DNA of 64,000 nucleotides from assembly GCA_946480835.1 (NCBI GenBank), contig CAMLLC010000002.1, forward strand, positions 1-64,000, read 5' to 3'. Below, one piece after another: positions 1 through 8,671 of this stretch; the stretch's first letter is position 1, and every line of letters begins with the position of its first letter. The position numbers were made by a program, and so were the translations under genes. The DNA comes from Entomomonas sp945283395. Lineage in GTDB: Bacteria > Pseudomonadota > Gammaproteobacteria > Pseudomonadales > Pseudomonadaceae. Under the pieces are notes generated by a model. The model was not told the origin of the DNA. It searched no databases and worked only from the letters and a program-made list of their open reading frames with translations.

Positions 1-77
1 ATTTCTTTGCTCATAAAATCATTATAGAGTGAAATGATGTCTATGAATCACACAATTTAAGATATGAGACTATTCAG

Positions 78-1352
78 ATGAAATTAGAAACATTGGCCAT
101 TCACGCAGGTTACTCTCCCAAACCTACAACCCATTCAGTTGCAGTACCTATTTATCAAACCAGTTCTTATGCTTTTGATGATACTCAACATGGAGCTGAC
201 TTATTTAATTTGGCTGTGCCAGGTAATATTTATACACGTATAACTAATCCAACTAATGCAGTACTAGAACAACATGTGGCTGCTTTAGAAGGTGGTGTAG
301 GAGGGTTGGCTTTAGCCTCAGGAATGGCCGCCATCACTTATGCCATTCAAACTATTGCTGAAGCTGGTGATAATCTAGTGTCGGTAGCTAAATTATATGG
401 GGGTACATATAATTTATTAGCTCATACATTGCCGCGCTTAGGTATTACTACTAAGTTTGCGGCACATGATGATATGGCGAGCATTGAAGATCTAATAGAT
501 GATAAGACAAAGTTACTATATTGTGAAAGTATCGGCAATCCAGCAGGTAATATTGTAGATATTGAAGCAATGGCAAAAATAGCACATAGACATGGAATTC
601 CACTCATAGTAGATAATACAGTAGCAAGTCCTGCTTTATGTCGGCCATTTGAATATGGTGCTGATATCGTGGTGCATTCCCTTACGAAATATATAGCAGG
701 TCATGGCACTAGCTTAGGGGGAATGGTGGTTGATTCATGTAAATTCCCTTGGCAGACATATGCAGCGCGTTATCCTATGTTAACCACTCCTGCCCCATCT
801 TATCATGGCGTTACTTATACAGAATCTTTTGATGAAGCTGCCTATATAGCGCGTTGTCGAGTTATTCCTTTACGAAATATGGGCGCGGTATTATCACCTT
901 TTAATGCTTTCCAAATTTTACAGGATATTGAAACTTTATCCTTGCGTATGGAACGTCATTGTGAAAATGCTTTAAAAGTTGCCAATTATTTGGAACAACA
1001 TCCTCAAGTCAGTTGGGTTAAATATGCAGGTTTAACAAGTTATCCAGAGCATTTATTAGCTAAAAAATATATGAAAGGAACTCCTGCTGCAATTTTATCA
1101 TTTGGTATTAAAGGGGGCATAGCCTCAGGAATTAAGTTTATTGATGCTTTAAAACTAGTTGTACGTTTGGTAAATATTGGGGATGCTAAATCATTGGCTT
1201 GTCATCCTGCTTCTACTACCCATAGACAGTTAAATCCTGAAGAGTTAATTAAAGCCGGAGTAAGTCAGGATATGATTAGGTTATCTATAGGTATTGAGCA
1301 TATAGACGATATTTTAGCTGATATAGAACAGGCATTGCAGAAAGCTAAGTGA
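78..1352 (+). CDS. metY: O-acetylhomoserine sulfhydrylase (aminocarboxypropyltransferase)
   Basis: PLP enzyme of the Cys/Met metabolism family. It makes homocysteine from O-acetylhomoserine and sulfide in the cytoplasm, the direct-sulfhydrylation route to methionine. The 424-residue length fits MetY rather than the shorter MetB/MetC (about 380-400). Visible motifs are YTRITNPT near residue 53, SGMAAI near 81, and SLTKYIAGHG, whose Lys204 should carry PLP. ATG start with a short leader. It stands alone, with about 240 bases of AT-rich sequence before the next gene. A related cystathionine synthase is less likely because of length and the long insertion after the lysine. Confidence 0.93.
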   Translation: MKLETLAIHAGYSPKPTTHSVAVPIYQTSSYAFDDTQHGADLFNLAVPGNIYTRITNPTNAVLEQHVAALEGGVGGLALASGMAAITYAIQTIAEAGDNLVSVAKLYGGTYNLLAHTLPRLGITTKFAAHDDMASIEDLIDDKTKLLYCESIGNPAGNIVDIEAMAKIAHRHGIPLIVDNTVASPALCRPFEYGADIVVHSLTKYIAGHGTSLGGMVVDSCKFPWQTYAARYPMLTTPAPSYHGVTYTESFDEAAYIARCRVIPLRNMGAVLSPFNAFQILQDIETLSLRMERHCENALKVANYLEQHPQVSWVKYAGLTSYPEHLLAKKYMKGTPAAILSFGIKGGIASGIKFIDALKLVVRLVNIGDAKSLACHPASTTHRQLNPEELIKAGVSQDMIRLSIGIEHIDDILADIEQALQKAK

Positions 1353-1589
1353 GTTTGGCTGGTGACCAGTTAACATTAATATCTTGTTTTAATTCATGTT
1401 ATTAGCTAATATTTAAACTTTATTTTAAGCTTAATTAAGTAATCTTTTGATATATTTTTTCTTATTAAGAACTGTATTAAATTTCCTTAATTAAAGATAT
1501 TTAATTATAATCAATATCTTTATATTTTAAATAAACTTGATTTTTTGGATATTCATTTAATTCAAAAAGTTAAATACGGTTTGAGTGGA

Positions 1590-2216
1590 ATGAAGAAGTT
1601 AATTGTATTTTTAATATCTTGTTATAGTCTGGTAGGTTGTGTAAATAATCAAACTAAAACAAAAACTAAGGAGCTGACTTATCTTGAGTCATCTTCACCT
1701 TTCGCATTATCCTTTAAGAGAGAATTACATTATAAAGATGATAAAACAATAGATACATCGTTATTTGGATTGAAGCAAGCTTTCATAGCTCAAGAAGGGG
1801 ATTTTAATAGATCTAAAAATTTAGCTGCCTCACCTACTGTTCACAGTATCTTATCTAGGGGATTTACTTTGATAGGAACACCTTATAGGTATGGTGGTCA
1901 ATCAGTAAAGACTGGTTTCGATTGTAGTGGTTTTGTCAGTTATCTATATAGTAAAGAGGCAGGTATTCATTTGCCTCGTTCTACTAGACAAATGATAAGA
2001 ATGAAAGCCCCCAAGGTTACTAAAGCAAAGCTTAAGCCGGGAGATGTATTATTTTTTGCAACAGGCCGAGGGCGACAGGTAAGCCATATAGGAATATATA
2101 TAGGAAATCAATACTTTATTCATTCTGCTAATCAACGAAAGGGTGTTCGTATAGATAGTTTGAGCAATAGATATTGGAATGTTAGTTTTATAGAAGCTAA
2201 ACGAATTTTAGACTAA
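1590..2216 (+). CDS. NlpC/P60 family lipoprotein (peptidoglycan endopeptidase-like), first of a pair
   Basis: Predicted cell-wall peptidase that cleaves stem peptides, anchored as a lipoprotein. The ATG at 1590 is chosen over an upstream in-frame TTG (1545) because it opens directly into a lipoprotein signal with lipobox LVGC. The C-terminal half is an NlpC/P60 domain: TGFDCSG with catalytic Cys112, SHIGIYIG with His166, and the polar third residue His178. About 70 residues after the lipobox have no recognisable domain. The next gene encodes a shorter relative, so the two look like a tandem duplication. A related tandem pair exists in pseudomonads (family knowledge). Confidence 0.88.
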   Translation: MKKLIVFLISCYSLVGCVNNQTKTKTKELTYLESSSPFALSFKRELHYKDDKTIDTSLFGLKQAFIAQEGDFNRSKNLAASPTVHSILSRGFTLIGTPYRYGGQSVKTGFDCSGFVSYLYSKEAGIHLPRSTRQMIRMKAPKVTKAKLKPGDVLFFATGRGRQVSHIGIYIGNQYFIHSANQRKGVRIDSLSNRYWNVSFIEAKRILD

Positions 2217-2314
2217 TGCTATTTTTGAGTTAACATTGATTAATAGTTTGGTTATAATAAATAGCATTTTTTGTTATTTAATTAACAACATGAAATAGTT
2301 AAAGCTGGGGTGCC

Positions 2315-2803
2315 ATGTTGAAAAAACTTCTTATCTTAGCGTTTTTTCTTGTAGTTTCAGGCTGTTCTATCCATAAGCCTATTCGTCAAGTAGCTCCTAC
2401 TCCTGACATTACTGTCCCTGCTAGTGCTGATGAAGTACCGCTAAGTGCCATGAGTTTAATTGGAACTCCATATGTATGGGGTGGCAATACCCCTGAGTCT
2501 GGTTTTGATTGTAGTGGTTTAATAGTCTATGTTTATAAAGGTTCTGGTATAAAACTACCTCGTACCACTTCTGCTATGAGTAGCATGGTTTCTCCCTCTA
2601 TTAATAGGAATGCATTACAAGCTGGAGATTTAGTTTTTTTTGCTACTAATGGAGGACGAACAGTAAGTCATGCTGGTATTTATGTGGGAGATGGGCGATT
2701 TGTTCATGCGCCTAGTTCAGGTGGAGTAGTAAAATTAAATAATTTAAATGAAAACTATTGGCATAAAAATTTCGTATTAGGTAAAAGAGTTATCCAAAAT
2801 TAG
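2315..2803 (+). CDS. NlpC/P60 family lipoprotein, second of a pair
   Basis: Short (162 aa) lipoprotein peptidase: signal peptide with lipobox VSGC, a brief linker, then the NlpC/P60 domain. Catalytic Cys66 lies in GFDCSG, His119 in SHAGIYVG and His131 in FVHAP. Closest in layout to Spr/MepS-type murein endopeptidases. It follows the larger paralogue by about 100 bases on the same strand and precedes the COG3014/LpoB operon, so this end of the window groups peptidoglycan genes. Starts at ATG 2315 after a GGGG-type ribosome site. Confidence 0.9.
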   Translation: MLKKLLILAFFLVVSGCSIHKPIRQVAPTPDITVPASADEVPLSAMSLIGTPYVWGGNTPESGFDCSGLIVYVYKGSGIKLPRTTSAMSSMVSPSINRNALQAGDLVFFATNGGRTVSHAGIYVGDGRFVHAPSSGGVVKLNNLNENYWHKNFVLGKRVIQN

Positions 2804-2870
2804 TAGTTCAAAACTAAAAAGATAATATCAATTATACGTTAAGTGTCAAATTTTTAGGTGAGTAAAAGTT

Positions 2871-4214
2871 TTGATTAAACAGAGAATTGAGGTAGTAAGG
2901 GGTGTTCTTTGCTTGTTGATAGCGATTTATTTAGGGGGATGCTCAAGTATACGAAACTATGATAGAGAACTAACAAATATTAGTCAAAATATTAATAATG
3001 GAGACATTGATTATGCATTGGCTTCATTAGAGAAAAATAATCAAAATAAAGAAAAGGATTTATTGTATTTTATGGAAAAGGGAGAGTTACTTAGGTTAAA
3101 GGGAGATCTACAGGCTAGTCAAGGCGCATGGATGACAGCGGATCAGCAAATAAAAGCTTGGGAAAATGAAGTTAGAGCTAACCCTACTAAATATGTAAAT
3201 GATACTTTTGCTTTTTTACTTAATGATAAAATAAAACGTTATGAAGGTTATGACTATGAAAAAGTCATGTTAACTAATCAAATGGCTCTAAATTATTTGG
3301 CTATGGGTGATTGGTCCTCTGCACGAGTAGCTATTAGACAGAGCCACGAAAGAGAAGCATTAATTGCCGAAGTACATGATTTGCTTTATATAAAACAAGA
3401 GCAAGCAGTAGAAGAGCAAGGAACTCAAACTAAAGTTGAAGATTTAAATGGTTATCCTATTGCTACTTTAAACACTCCTAGTGTTGTTAATTTAAAAAAT
3501 AGTTATCAAAGCGCATTTAGTCATTATTTAGCAGGTTATATTTATGAAGCTTTAGGTGAACGTGATTTAGCTGCTCCTGGCTATCGAAATGCTATTGAAT
3601 TGATGCCTGATACTCCTATTTTGAATAATGCATTAGCTAATTTGGCCAATAACATTAATAGACCGTATGATCAATCTGATGTTTTAATTGTGATGCAATC
3701 AGGATTAGCCCCTAAAAGAGAATCTTTTCATCTAAATATACCAATATCTACTAAAGATGGTGTTATCCAAGTAGCGCTTTCTTTACCTGTTATTAGCCAA
3801 ACCGATTATGGTTCATCATACAATACTGTCTTTATTGATGGTAAAGCTTACCTACTCACTGAGATTACTAATATAGAGGCTATGTCACGGCGAGCTTTAC
3901 GTGATGACTTGCCTAGTATTTTATTAAGAACTACGATAAGAGCTACCGCTAGAGCATTAGCTCAGCAACAGTTAAATAAACAAGTCAGTCCTTGGGCTGG
4001 TTTAGCTATAGGAATAGTTGGTGCTCTTTTAGAGCAAGCTGATCTAAGAACTTGGCGAACTTTACCAAATAGTATGCAAATTGCTAGATTAACTTTACCC
4101 AAAGGTGAACATGCTATTGGTTTACCTAATGGGCAGCAAATTAAGGTAATGATTAGTAATAATTATCAAGTAATCCAATTAGTTCAAATAGGAAATAAAG
4201 TTTACCTTCCTTGA
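2871..4214 (+). CDS. COG3014 family lipoprotein
   Basis: Outer-membrane-type lipoprotein of unknown role, family COG3014. TTG start with AGGTGAG 9-15 bases upstream. Signal peptide with lipobox LGGC, then helical TPR-like segments (about residues 30-250, for example a stretch on tree-like repeats of small and Leu residues around 125-150 and 210-245) and a C-terminal beta-rich part. Family members sit beside ycfL and lpoB in several gammaproteobacteria, as here, which suggests a shared role with the LpoB penicillin-binding-protein activator. First gene of a four-gene run with short gaps. Confidence 0.82.
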   Translation: MIKQRIEVVRGVLCLLIAIYLGGCSSIRNYDRELTNISQNINNGDIDYALASLEKNNQNKEKDLLYFMEKGELLRLKGDLQASQGAWMTADQQIKAWENEVRANPTKYVNDTFAFLLNDKIKRYEGYDYEKVMLTNQMALNYLAMGDWSSARVAIRQSHEREALIAEVHDLLYIKQEQAVEEQGTQTKVEDLNGYPIATLNTPSVVNLKNSYQSAFSHYLAGYIYEALGERDLAAPGYRNAIELMPDTPILNNALANLANNINRPYDQSDVLIVMQSGLAPKRESFHLNIPISTKDGVIQVALSLPVISQTDYGSSYNTVFIDGKAYLLTEITNIEAMSRRALRDDLPSILLRTTIRATARALAQQQLNKQVSPWAGLAIGIVGALLEQADLRTWRTLPNSMQIARLTLPKGEHAIGLPNGQQIKVMISNNYQVIQLVQIGNKVYLP

Positions 4215-4268
4215 TAATATTGAGATACTGATATCATATAAATGTTTATAAGTTAGGGAGTATTTTTT

Positions 4269-4625
4269 ATGCATCGAAAATTAATAATGGCTCTTGTATT
4301 GGGAGTTTTAACCCTTATGGGATGTTCATCTCAACATCCTAATGTTGTTGAAATGGGTAAGGTTAAATCTATTGAAGTGTCACAGACTCAAAAGTCACGC
4401 GTAAATGGCTTTTTATTGGTTAAAGTGGCGCTTAACAATACGTCAAGCTCCAACAAAAATATTAATTATCGTTTTCTATGGTTAGATGATCAGGGGTTTC
4501 CAGTAGGTAATGAAGAAAGCTGGAAAAGTAAACTCATCTATGGAGGACAAAGTACTTTTATAACCAGTACAGCACCTCTTGTTACAGCTGTGGATTTCCG
4601 TATTGAAATCCAAGAACCTAAATAA
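4269..4625 (+). CDS. YcfL family lipoprotein (DUF1425)
   Basis: 118-residue lipoprotein with lipobox LMGC. The remainder is a small beta-rich domain (YcfL/DUF1425), with conserved features VNGFLLVKVALNN and YRFLWLDDQG. In Escherichia coli ycfL lies directly upstream of lpoB, the same arrangement as here (27 bases to lpoB). Function unknown. Its constant companionship with lpoB points to the peptidoglycan-synthesis envelope machinery. ATG at 4269 preceded by AGGGAG. Confidence 0.85.
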   Translation: MHRKLIMALVLGVLTLMGCSSQHPNVVEMGKVKSIEVSQTQKSRVNGFLLVKVALNNTSSSNKNINYRFLWLDDQGFPVGNEESWKSKLIYGGQSTFITSTAPLVTAVDFRIEIQEPK

Positions 4626-4651
4626 ATTTATTTTTTGGATAGGATAATAAT

Positions 4652-5245
4652 ATGTTAAAAGTACAAGGTTTTTCTTTAGTAGCAGCAGCTTTAATTTTAG
4701 CTGGTTGTGCTGATAACTCTCCTATGGTTAGAAGTGAGAAAGAGGTTAGTTATGGAGATCCAAATGCCGTTGAGGTGGTGACTGTCACTTTTGGATCTAC
4801 TGATTTACAAATGATTGCTGAAAAAATGGCACGCTCTTTAGCTCAGTCGGGGGTGTTACGTGGCCGCCCTGTTATTCAAGTGTATGATGTGCAGAATAAA
4901 ACGGCTGAATATATAGATACTCGTAGTGTAACTGATTCTATCAAAAATCAATTAATGAAATCTGGAGTAGCGCGCTTTGCAAGTGATAATGTAAGAATGC
5001 AAAGCCAAGTAGATCATCTGAAATTACAAAATGAAAGTGGTTTATATAAAGAATCTACCGTGGCCAAAACCGGCAATATGATCGCTGCTAAATACCGTTT
5101 GGAGGGAACTCTTACTTCTATTTACAAAAAGACAAAAACAGTAAATGATGTATATTATAAATTTACTTTAGAATTATTTAATGTAGAGTCTGGGGTTTCA
5201 GAGTGGATGGATGAAAAGGAAATCCGCAAGACTCAAAAACGATGA
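4652..5245 (+). CDS. lpoB: Penicillin-binding protein activator LpoB
   Basis: Outer-membrane lipoprotein that reaches through the peptidoglycan to activate the bifunctional synthase PBP1B. Signal peptide with lipobox LAGC, a short linker, then the LpoB globular domain (about residues 45-195). It includes VTVTFGSTDLQMIAEKM, RPVIQVYDVQNKTAEYIDT and KYRLEGTLTSIY. The linker is shorter than in E. coli LpoB, which affects how far the protein could span. It is 10 bases upstream of a related periplasmic protein. Family assignment is solid. The regulated partner in this organism is inferred. Confidence 0.9.
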   Translation: MLKVQGFSLVAAALILAGCADNSPMVRSEKEVSYGDPNAVEVVTVTFGSTDLQMIAEKMARSLAQSGVLRGRPVIQVYDVQNKTAEYIDTRSVTDSIKNQLMKSGVARFASDNVRMQSQVDHLKLQNESGLYKESTVAKTGNMIAAKYRLEGTLTSIYKKTKTVNDVYYKFTLELFNVESGVSEWMDEKEIRKTQKR

Positions 5246-5255
5246 GTAATAAATT

Positions 5256-6065
5256 ATGCGTATATTAATTGGAATGTTGATAGCTACATTGTCTTTTGGT
5301 GCAGTAGCCCAAGAGCAAGCACATGAGCAAACAGAAGTAGTAAAACCTAAAGTTGCAGTAACTGACTTAGCTTATGAGGAAAAAGTCAAAGATTACATTA
5401 ATGTAGTAGATTATAAGCATAAAGCCAATGTGAATAATTCACATGATGGTAGAGCTAGAGACTATATAGATAGGTCTACCGATTCTTATCATAAAGTTGA
5501 AGGTACCTATACCTATATTAATCAAACTGAATTACATAAGTTTGTGGGTGATGTGAAGGGTGAAATTAGAAAGTCTGGGTTATTAGATCTAATTCAGGGC
5601 CGGCCATACTCTGGAGACCCTGAATATGATAATATTCATGACATTATAGCGCGTATTGATCAAGGCGATTTTGAGGGAGCAGACTATGTGTTATTTGGAC
5701 GTTTATCAGATATTGAGTTCTCTGATAATGTAATGAATATTCAACATACTAATACTTATTCTAAAACATTAAATTTAACAATTGTGGCTGAGTTTAATTT
5801 AATTGACACTCAAACGCATGAAGTCAAAGCAGCTTTTACTGCTAGAGGAGAAGGTAAAGAGATAAAGCTAATGACTTCGTTAGACCAAAAAGTAAATATT
5901 AATAGAGCTAATTTAGTCAGTAAAGCATCTAAGTCTTTAGGTAAAGATGCAGTTGCACAGATAGCCGAGCAGCTAACTGGTAAAATACCTGATGATGAAT
6001 ATAATCCTCCGGTGCGTCATAATTTACCTCCAGATGAACCACCTACAGTCATTAAACGTAGGTAA
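5256..6065 (+). CDS. LpoB-like periplasmic protein
   Basis: 269-residue secreted protein with a Sec signal peptide ending near AVA-Q and no lipobox, so soluble or loosely bound rather than lipidated. The central region (VAVTDLAYEEKV, GADYVLFGRLSDIEF, LNLTIVAEFNLIDTQTHEVKAAF) has the fold pattern of LpoB/CsgG-type domains. It probably arose by duplication of the LpoB domain beside it. The charged, Pro-rich C-terminus (about residues 248-269) is likely unstructured. Last gene of the operon, followed by a strong hairpin. A role with LpoB is inference from position and weak similarity. Confidence 0.7.
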   Translation: MRILIGMLIATLSFGAVAQEQAHEQTEVVKPKVAVTDLAYEEKVKDYINVVDYKHKANVNNSHDGRARDYIDRSTDSYHKVEGTYTYINQTELHKFVGDVKGEIRKSGLLDLIQGRPYSGDPEYDNIHDIIARIDQGDFEGADYVLFGRLSDIEFSDNVMNIQHTNTYSKTLNLTIVAEFNLIDTQTHEVKAAFTARGEGKEIKLMTSLDQKVNINRANLVSKASKSLGKDAVAQIAEQLTGKIPDDEYNPPVRHNLPPDEPPTVIKRR

Positions 6066-6066
6066 T

Positions 6067-6097
6067 AAAAAAAGGATAAGGTTTCTTATCCTTTTTT
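6067..6097. terminator. Bidirectional rho-independent terminator
   Basis: Perfect hairpin with 13-base arms, AAAAAAGGATAAG and CTTATCCTTTTTT, around a GTTT loop. The A-run on one side and T-run on the other let it work in both directions. It lies between the LpoB-like gene and the convergent ygfZ, ending both transcripts. Confidence 0.92.
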
Positions 6098-7040
6098 AAT
6101 ACTCAATTTCTTTTTCAGGATTGATGGTATAAGGTAAGTTGAGAAGAGTTAAAGGTTCTGTTTCTCTGTCTTTCAACCACAAATTTGTTGTAATGGCATC
6201 ATCTTGAACTACTGCTAGTAATTCTATATTATTGCCTGATGAGGCAGCTAACACTATTATCCCTACACTAGTTTTGAGAGAAGCTGAAACTATTTCGCTC
6301 CCTCTGGTAGGAAGAGGCTCTTCACTAGCTAGTTTAAAACGATATAAATGACGTTTTAATTTTCCTAAATATTGCATTCGAGCTACAATCTCTTGCCCCG
6401 TGTAACAACCTTTTTTAAAACTAACCCCTCCTACCGCTTGGAGGTTAATCATTTGTGGAATAAATAATTCAGAGGTTTCTAAAAAAATTTGTCCTATTCC
6501 CGCTTGTATTTGTCCTAATAACCAAGTAGTTAACTCTTGTTGAGGGAGATGTTTAGCCAATTTATTAACGATGTTAGATGTTGAATTCTTATGTATCCAT
6601 AATTCGTAACGTTCTGAACCTATTTTTATAATAAAATAGTCATGTTTATTTACTAACTCATTGATCTCTGTTGGCAGAGGAATTTCTAAAAAGGAGAGTT
6701 GATGATTACTGGTTGCTTTTATACCAAATCTTAACCAAATTGAGCTTACATCTGTTAAGTTAACTTTAGAAAAAATAGCATATTTTTTTAAATCATTTAA
6801 TTGGATGGAAAGCAGCCGATTATCTAAAGAAAGAAGAAAACCATTTTCTGCTTTATCTATTATTCTGAAGCTAGAGACCATTCTGCCTTTAGGAGTACAT
6901 CTTGCACCAAGACTGCTTTCAGTCGTAGATAAATAATTAAGGTTACAAGTTAATTGGCCTTGTAAAAATTTCTTGCTATCTTTCCCTTCTATAGATAGAA
7001 CACCCTCATGAGTGAGAGCACAATAAAAAGCTTCTATCAT
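6096..7040 (-). CDS. ygfZ: tRNA-modifying protein YgfZ (folate-binding, iron-sulfur cluster maturation)
   Basis: Folate-binding protein of the GcvT-like family that supports iron-sulfur cluster repair and tRNA modification in the cytoplasm. The signature KGCYTGQE is present (residues 210-217) with its conserved cysteine. N-terminal GcvT-like fold includes KFLQGQLTCNL. The ATG at 7040 is chosen over an upstream TTG (7052) because GAGG lies six to seven bases before it. It is divergent from sdhE-ygfX, the usual E. coli and Pseudomonas arrangement. Confidence 0.92.
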   Translation of the reverse strand: MIEAFYCALTHEGVLSIEGKDSKKFLQGQLTCNLNYLSTTESSLGARCTPKGRMVSSFRIIDKAENGFLLSLDNRLLSIQLNDLKKYAIFSKVNLTDVSSIWLRFGIKATSNHQLSFLEIPLPTEINELVNKHDYFIIKIGSERYELWIHKNSTSNIVNKLAKHLPQQELTTWLLGQIQAGIGQIFLETSELFIPQMINLQAVGGVSFKKGCYTGQEIVARMQYLGKLKRHLYRFKLASEEPLPTRGSEIVSASLKTSVGIIVLAASSGNNIELLAVVQDDAITTNLWLKDRETEPLTLLNLPYTINPEKEIEY

Positions 7041-7179
7041 AAACAACCTCAAATATATGTAGTCTTTATTATAACAGGTTAAGTATTACTAAGGTGCAAC
7101 TTGCTTTAGTATGGCATTAATAGTAGTGAGATAATTAATCTATCAGAGTTTTAATTTACCTCTTAGTTTAATAAAAACA

Positions 7180-7188
7180 TGATATAAT
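7180..7188 (+). promoter_or_regulatory. Extended -10 promoter for sdhE-ygfX
   Basis: TGATATAAT, an extended -10 element (TGn plus a perfect TATAAT), lies 25 bases before the sdhE start. No good -35 hexamer is seen, which is usual for extended -10 promoters. Confidence 0.6.
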
Positions 7189-7212
7189 CTGATCGTATTA
7201 AAGGGTTTAATT

Positions 7213-7470
7213 ATGTCTAATAATGAAATTGAGTTAAAAAGATTATATTGGCATTGCCGTAGGGGAATGTTAGAGTTGGACGTACTATTAATGCCGTTTA
7301 TGCAAGAAGTATATCCAAGCCTAAACCAAGAAGATCAACAATGCTTTAAAAAGTTATTAAACTGTGATGATCAAGATCTTTTCTCTTGGTTTATGCAACG
7401 CGGTGAACCTGAAGACCTTGATTTAAAAAGAATGGTTCAGATGATTCTAGCACGTGTACAGCCTACTTGA
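7213..7470 (+). CDS. sdhE: FAD assembly factor SdhE
   Basis: Small (85 aa) cytoplasmic factor that promotes covalent attachment of FAD to the flavoprotein subunit of succinate dehydrogenase. The RGxxE motif needed for flavinylation is visible as R17-G18-M-L-E21, followed by LDVLLMPF and the acidic DQDLFSWFMQ region typical of the family. AAAGGG precedes the ATG. It overlaps ygfX by 17 bases, the conserved sdhE-ygfX pair. Confidence 0.95.
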   Translation: MSNNEIELKRLYWHCRRGMLELDVLLMPFMQEVYPSLNQEDQQCFKKLLNCDDQDLFSWFMQRGEPEDLDLKRMVQMILARVQPT

Positions 7471-7888
7471 TATTAAATTAATTGAGTGCCATTGGCATAG
7501 CTCAGGAATACTTTTATATTTATATATAATTTGTGTTCTAGTTGCTCTGATAATTATTTGGTTATTACCTATTGATCTACTTGGAAGTTTATTAGGAACT
7601 CTAATATTATCCTGTTATTCAGTCTGGATATTATTGCAGCAGATTCTATTAATAATGCCTAATTCATTTGTAGCAATACGCAGGAGTACCACTAGCTGGC
7701 TAATAGGTAACAATCAAAATGAGTGGTACACCATTAAGTTAATACCTTCTAGTTGTATAGTATTAGCTTGGGTTGTGATATTGAGGTTTCATGTAGAAGG
7801 TACAAAAAGAACTTTTACTATCTGTTTACCTGTTGATGGAATATCAACAGATGAGCATCGTAGATTAAGAGTTTTTTACGGTATTTAA
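7454..7888 (+). CDS. YgfX family inner-membrane protein
   Basis: Membrane protein encoded directly after sdhE, starting at GTG 7454 inside the sdhE end. Two hydrophobic segments lie near residues 18-65 (ILLYLYIICVLVALIIIWLL, then LGTLILSCYSVWILL), followed by a soluble tail with VVILRFHVEG. The topology, 144-residue size and position fit YgfX, described in E. coli as a toxin-like or membrane partner of SdhE. Sequence conservation in this family is low, so the call leans on context. nadB, which normally lies between this pair and algU in Pseudomonas, is absent here. Confidence 0.75.
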   Translation: MYSLLDIKLIECHWHSSGILLYLYIICVLVALIIIWLLPIDLLGSLLGTLILSCYSVWILLQQILLIMPNSFVAIRRSTTSWLIGNNQNEWYTIKLIPSSCIVLAWVVILRFHVEGTKRTFTICLPVDGISTDEHRRLRVFYGI

Positions 7889-7965
7889 CATGAAAAATTA
7901 TACATATATAAGGAACTAATAAAGACAATTTATTTCTGTGGCAACAGAATTACTAAAAGTAAAAA

Positions 7966-7992
7966 GAACTTTTTTTTTAATGTATCGTCTAA
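7966..7992 (+). promoter_or_regulatory. AlgU (sigma-E type) promoter of algU
   Basis: GAACTT (7966-7971), a 16-base spacer, then TCTAA (7988-7992) match the AlgU/RpoE consensus. It lies 58 bases before the algU start, so the sigma factor should drive its own operon, as in Pseudomonas. The spacer begins inside a run of nine T (7970-7978). Confidence 0.85.
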
Positions 7993-8049
7993 CCAATCAT
8001 ATTAAAAGATTAGATGATGCAGGATAACTCTTCAATATGGGGTGTCTGC

Positions 8050-8628
8050 ATGTTAACCCAAGAGCTGGATCAACGCCTAGTTGAGCGGGTACAACAAGGT
8101 GATAAAAGGGCATTCGATATGTTGGTGATTAAGTATCAACATAAAATTTATGCCTTAGTTATGCGTTTTGTACATGATATACAAGAGGCACAGGACATAG
8201 CTCAAGAGGCTTTTATTAAGGCTTATAGGGCTATAGGTGGTTTCAGAGGAGAAAGTGCCTTTTATACATGGTTGTATCGAATAGCTATTAATACTGCTAA
8301 AAATTATCTGGTTGCAAAAGGTCGGAGACCCCCAGATGTGGATGTGAATACAGATGATGCAGAGTTTTTTATGGGTGAAAATGGACTTAAAGATCTTGAT
8401 ACACCCGAGCATACATTATTGAGGGACGAAATAGAATATATTGTTCATAAAACTATTCAACAGTTACCAGAAGATTTACGAACTGCTTTAACTTTACGTG
8501 AATCTGATGGTCTAAGTTATGATGAGATAGCGGAAGTTATGCAATGCCCAGTAGGGACAGTAAGGTCGAGGATTTTTCGAGCTAGGGAAGCAGTTGATAA
8601 AGTTCTTCAACCATTACTGGAGAACTAG
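8050..8628 (+). CDS. algU: RNA polymerase ECF sigma factor AlgU/RpoE
   Basis: Extracytoplasmic-function sigma factor (192 aa) for envelope stress. Sigma-70 region 2 (DKRAFDMLVIKYQHKIYALV, FIKAYRAIGGFRGESAFYTW) and region 4 (QQLPEDLRTALTLRESDG, CPVGTVRSRIFRAREAV) are very close to Pseudomonas AlgU. The ATG at 8050 (MLTQELDQRL) matches the family start. An in-frame ATG at 8014 would add 12 unrelated residues. It is followed by mucA, its membrane anti-sigma factor, 43 bases on. Probably autoregulated from the promoter at 7966-7992. Confidence 0.96.
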   Translation: MLTQELDQRLVERVQQGDKRAFDMLVIKYQHKIYALVMRFVHDIQEAQDIAQEAFIKAYRAIGGFRGESAFYTWLYRIAINTAKNYLVAKGRRPPDVDVNTDDAEFFMGENGLKDLDTPEHTLLRDEIEYIVHKTIQQLPEDLRTALTLRESDGLSYDEIAEVMQCPVGTVRSRIFRAREAVDKVLQPLLEN

Positions 8629-8671
8629 TTTTAATGCTTTGTTTTAGGTTTAAGTTTAAGAAGGTACCATT

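Noticed and set aside
422..607. Minus-strand frame inside metY
   Set aside because: Shadow of a strong gene on the other strand, with no start signal or family.
8155..8412. Minus-strand frame inside algU
   Set aside because: Lies wholly in the algU coding sequence, low-complexity translation.
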